From Drosophila persimilis (Eukaryota > Arthropoda > Insecta > Diptera > Drosophilidae): a DNA stretch of 64,000 bases. The stretch is from NCBI RefSeq assembly GCF_003286085.1, contig NW_020825338.1, positions 310,001 through 374,000 of the forward strand, given 5' to 3'. The translations under genes and the position numbers were made by a program. Shown here piece by piece: positions 60,871-64,000 of this stretch; the first letter of the stretch is position 1, and each line of letters begins with the position of its first letter. Under the pieces are notes generated by a model that saw only the letters and a program-made list of their open reading frames with translations, was not told the DNA's origin and made no database searches.

Positions 60871-63800
60871 TCAGAAAAATAATAAATATACATATACTAT
60901 AATTATAAATATAACTAGGGGGCCAGCCCCCTTCCATTTACGCTTTTCCTAAAACTATCTACATATATCATTTTTAGATCTTGAAATTATAGAAGGTATC
61001 TTTATATCCATATACTATTAGTAGATGAAAGCTTTTCGCTTGGCAAATGTTTGATTGAAGTCCGTGCACCCTCTGTGGTAGGGCATGCAAAAGGGAAATT
61101 ATTGTGGGAAAAAGGTGCCTTTGGACTGATTGAAACGACGCCTTTAACTGTGCTTTTGCATCCAATTGCAGGTTCATCATAATTGCACTCGTCACAACAT
61201 AGACATGGCTCGACGTTTTGCACTCAGCTCAGGGCCTGCTGGCCCCGCCCACGCACAGGTCGTAGTCGTAGTCGTAGTCGTACTGTTGTGAGCCGGATGC
61301 TTGCAATCGTGCAACAAGTTGGCTGAACCGATGGCGAGGACCAACGACGCGCCGGTCAAACTTGTCAGAAAGAGGGAAAGTGTGCTCCTTGCGTGTGTGT
61401 GGGCTGGAGTATCTGTGTGTGAGTGAGTGTGAGTGTGTCTGTGTTTTGAGTTTGAGTTGGAGATTCGCTCTTCCTGAGTTGTTTGCTTGTTTTTCTCCGC
61501 TTGGCTTCGCTTGGACACACGCAAATCAGAATCACAAATCCATGGAAAACTTTTTTCTTGCTTCTTGCATCTAAAATGGCAAACAAAAAGTGCTGCCTAC
61601 CTTTGGGTGCTTTGGGAGAAATTTCCACCATCAACAAATGGCTTAAGAATGAGGTTTTGGAGAACGGATGAGGGAGAATGCGATTTAAAAGGGTCCAGGA
61701 AATTGGCCAAAACAAAAGTTGATTAAATTAAACATGAAATACCATTAAGCGAATGGTATTGTTTGTAATTTATACACACAAAATCGGACCTGTGGAATGG
61801 AACGGAAGCGGAAAAGCAAACAAGTCCAAGTGGAATTAAAGAACTGAAAACGGGGCTGGAAAGACTTCGAGTAGATCTTGGACTACCGAATAAAAGACTT
61901 GCAAAATATTTACAAATATTTGCAATATAAATTGTAGATATATCTACTCTTCTGATTGTTTTTATGTCGGGAACAGCGGTCATGTGAAGTGAATTTAATC
62001 GTGGAAATGACTGGATAAACTCCGAAAGGAGCACTCGAAAATGAGTTGTTGAACACAAACATTTTCCGTATCTTTGTATCTAAAATCTATCGAAAAGCAC
62101 CATTCAAATTACAGGTAATGACAGGAGGAAAGTGTTACGGATTCGAGGGGGGTGGGGCTATTAGGCGGGAGGTGCAATGTAGCCACTGGCGTGTAAGCGG
62201 ATTGATGTGGCTGTCTAGTCTGTCACTTTATCTGAGATCTCCTGGACAAAGGGCGGCACGGCACTTCAGGGCAGTCCATGGTCTCTGGGGATTGCTGTAC
62301 GCCGCACAAGCCTGAGAAGGATTTTGATTTGAAAGCGTTGTGGGATGGCGATATCCAAGAGTTTAATGCCAGGAGTTTAATAGGAAAGATATAGAAATAG
62401 AGATAGTGCAGTAAAATGTGGTTCTATTGAACTCAAATGAAATGAAAGCTAATGAAGGAGATAATTTCCATTTCAGGAGAAAAAAAAAATAGCTGAAATT
62501 GAATGGAATGACACGGAATGAAAACAGACTTTTGAAATCAAATAATAGTCTTAAAATTTGAATGAAATTAACAGGAAGAGCAGCACGTTTCATTTGGAAT
62601 TAATTGATAATGAAATATTTATACGCATGTTTCAGACTCCCGTACGGATGTATGTATATAACTGTCCTATACAATTTCCCACACCGTGCCCGTACCCGGT
62701 GTTTCAGGCAGTCAGCCAGAATGCTGGCTGGTTCATTAAAAATGCCCCACAAACAAACGGATAAAAAATGGCAACCCAACTTAATTATATCTAATTGAGT
62801 TAAATGATTAACAGAGCATTCCACTCTCCAGGGCCTCCCGTCCGGCCTCCCATCCATTCGCATTAGCATTCGGAATTGGAATTGGAATCGGAATCGGATT
62901 CACGTTCGCATTTGCATTCGCTCCTCCCCGTGACCCGTGACCTGTGATCCATTCATTTCCACATGGCCAACTGATTGGTCAGTCGGACAGAGCTTAACAC
63001 TCAAATTGATTTGAAATGTGCTTAAAAAATTATGCTCAATACGGATGGAAGAGAACGGCACGGCATAGGTGGGGTCTCTCTGTCTGTCTGTGTCTCTCGG
63101 AAAACTGGAACGGGTAACTCGGAACGAGGAACTGGGAACTGGGAACAGGGAACAGGAAAAGCTGGTCAATATGCAGATGAAATGAATTTGGAAAAAACAA
63201 ATCACAACTCTGCATTGGGGAAGCACCGGCCTTTCTCCGTTTCTAAGCCATCCGTTGGCCGCCATCGCATTGGCCCCACCAATCCCACCTCAGCGGCATT
63301 CGGTGTTGACAAGCTCGTCGCAAAATCACACAAAGTATGCAACAAAAAGAAGCGAAAAACAAGCGAGGAAAAGGACGCCAAAACAAAAGAGAGATTCGGG
63401 GAATAGGAAAAGAGAACGAATCTGTTATGCTCTTTCCAATTCTTGCAGGGATTTTAGGCAGAAAACGGGCATCAATCAATTTTCGATTGTTAAGAGAGAG
63501 GAGAGGAATGAGTGATGCAGTGGAACATTGACATACGTCTGGAACGAAAAAGGATCAATTGGAATGTCAGTGGTGGAACATGAAACGAGAATAGCATTGG
63601 GATTGCCTTGGAATAGGTGGAGAAAAACACTGGGATTCAATAATAGATTTCAAGATTAATGTAATTGGAATGCAACAGTGGACTATTGAATGCGATTGGA
63701 ATATAGCACAGATTATCTGCAACAAATCCAGTCATAGGTCAGACACATCCAACGTTCCAGAGTAAGAGAGAGGGTAAGAGCACTATCCTAACCCCGGCTA

Positions 63801-64000
63801 GCAGCTGTCAAATGTATTTGCGCATGAAAATCCATCCGACACCATCCCAACCACAGTGCAACCTTGCCACAGACGCACACACATACGGAGAGACCCTCCC
63901 CAGAAGCAGGTTCTCCCCGTCTGCTGGAGGGGGGGTGAATGCAACAAGTTCCTGCAGTAGTCATTCCATTTCATTCGCTTCGATTCCATTCGATTCGATT

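Larger units (their letters stand above)
56406..64000. other. Upstream flank of the signal-peptide exon and further spacer
   Basis: Should include at least one upstream non-coding exon and promoter of the minus-strand gene. A TATTTAAATA box (56711-56720) with nearby GAGAGA elements (56605-56670) is one candidate. It also has the GAC/GCG-rich block 57500-57830, the direct repeat at 58334-58592, a GTCGTA repeat (61260-61280), a TATAAATAAATATAAAT stretch near 60375, GGAATTGGAATC repeats near 62870-62900 and GGAA[CT]-rich degenerate sequence (63520-63720). No firm gene. Confidence 0.45.

Overview
The window looks like insect euchromatin, most probably from a Drosophila and plausibly the obscura group. 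The pointers are very dense CA/GA/CAG simple repeats, short AT-rich spacers, fly-style translation start context (CAAAATG), fly splice consensus, CGATA/TATCGATA motif clusters and a BEL/Pao LTR retrotransposon. The species is inferred from sequence style, not from a match. Almost the whole window is non-coding, intergenic or very large intron. Most open frames in it are short, start at non-ATG codons and run through simple repeats.

The clearest object is a 6,847-bp BEL/Pao element on the minus strand (25045-31891). It has two 316-bp LTRs that I read as identical, a 5-bp target duplication (GTATA), a primer-binding site that appears to match tRNA-Asn and directly abuts the 5' LTR, a leader of about 1 kb, and one long gag-protease-RT-RNase H-integrase frame. 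That frame is broken by a single-base frameshift in a T run inside the integrase. There is no env gene. The element lies in a degenerate GGAAC/GGAATG-rich stretch.

The best host coding feature is a minus-strand exon at 56069-56405. It has a strong 3' splice site, a typical fly 5' UTR, an ATG in ideal context, a basic N-terminus, a hydrophobic signal or anchor segment, and a GTAAGT donor. It should be the first coding exon of a secreted or membrane protein gene running leftward. I found no further convincing exon of it here, so the sequence to its left, including the retrotransposon, may be its large intron.

Layout: 1-4347 simple-repeat-rich spacer; 4348-4830 copy 1 of a dispersed repeat; 7002-7086 a strong hairpin; 10790-11490 an AT-rich block with recurrent TAACCGTTT-like words; 12240-15830 several CGATA/TATCGATA clusters, one with an 85-bp tandem duplication; 17281-17880 very AT-rich; 18579-19292 an unusually long but unrecognised ORF; 25045-31891 the BEL/Pao element; 40796-41287 copy 2 of the dispersed repeat; 43326-43520 a 21-bp AT minisatellite; 52681-52940 AT-rich; 55560-55815 a possible plus-strand untranslated exon; 56069-56405 the coding exon; 58334-58592 a split direct repeat. 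No tRNA, rRNA, CRISPR or prokaryotic feature was seen.
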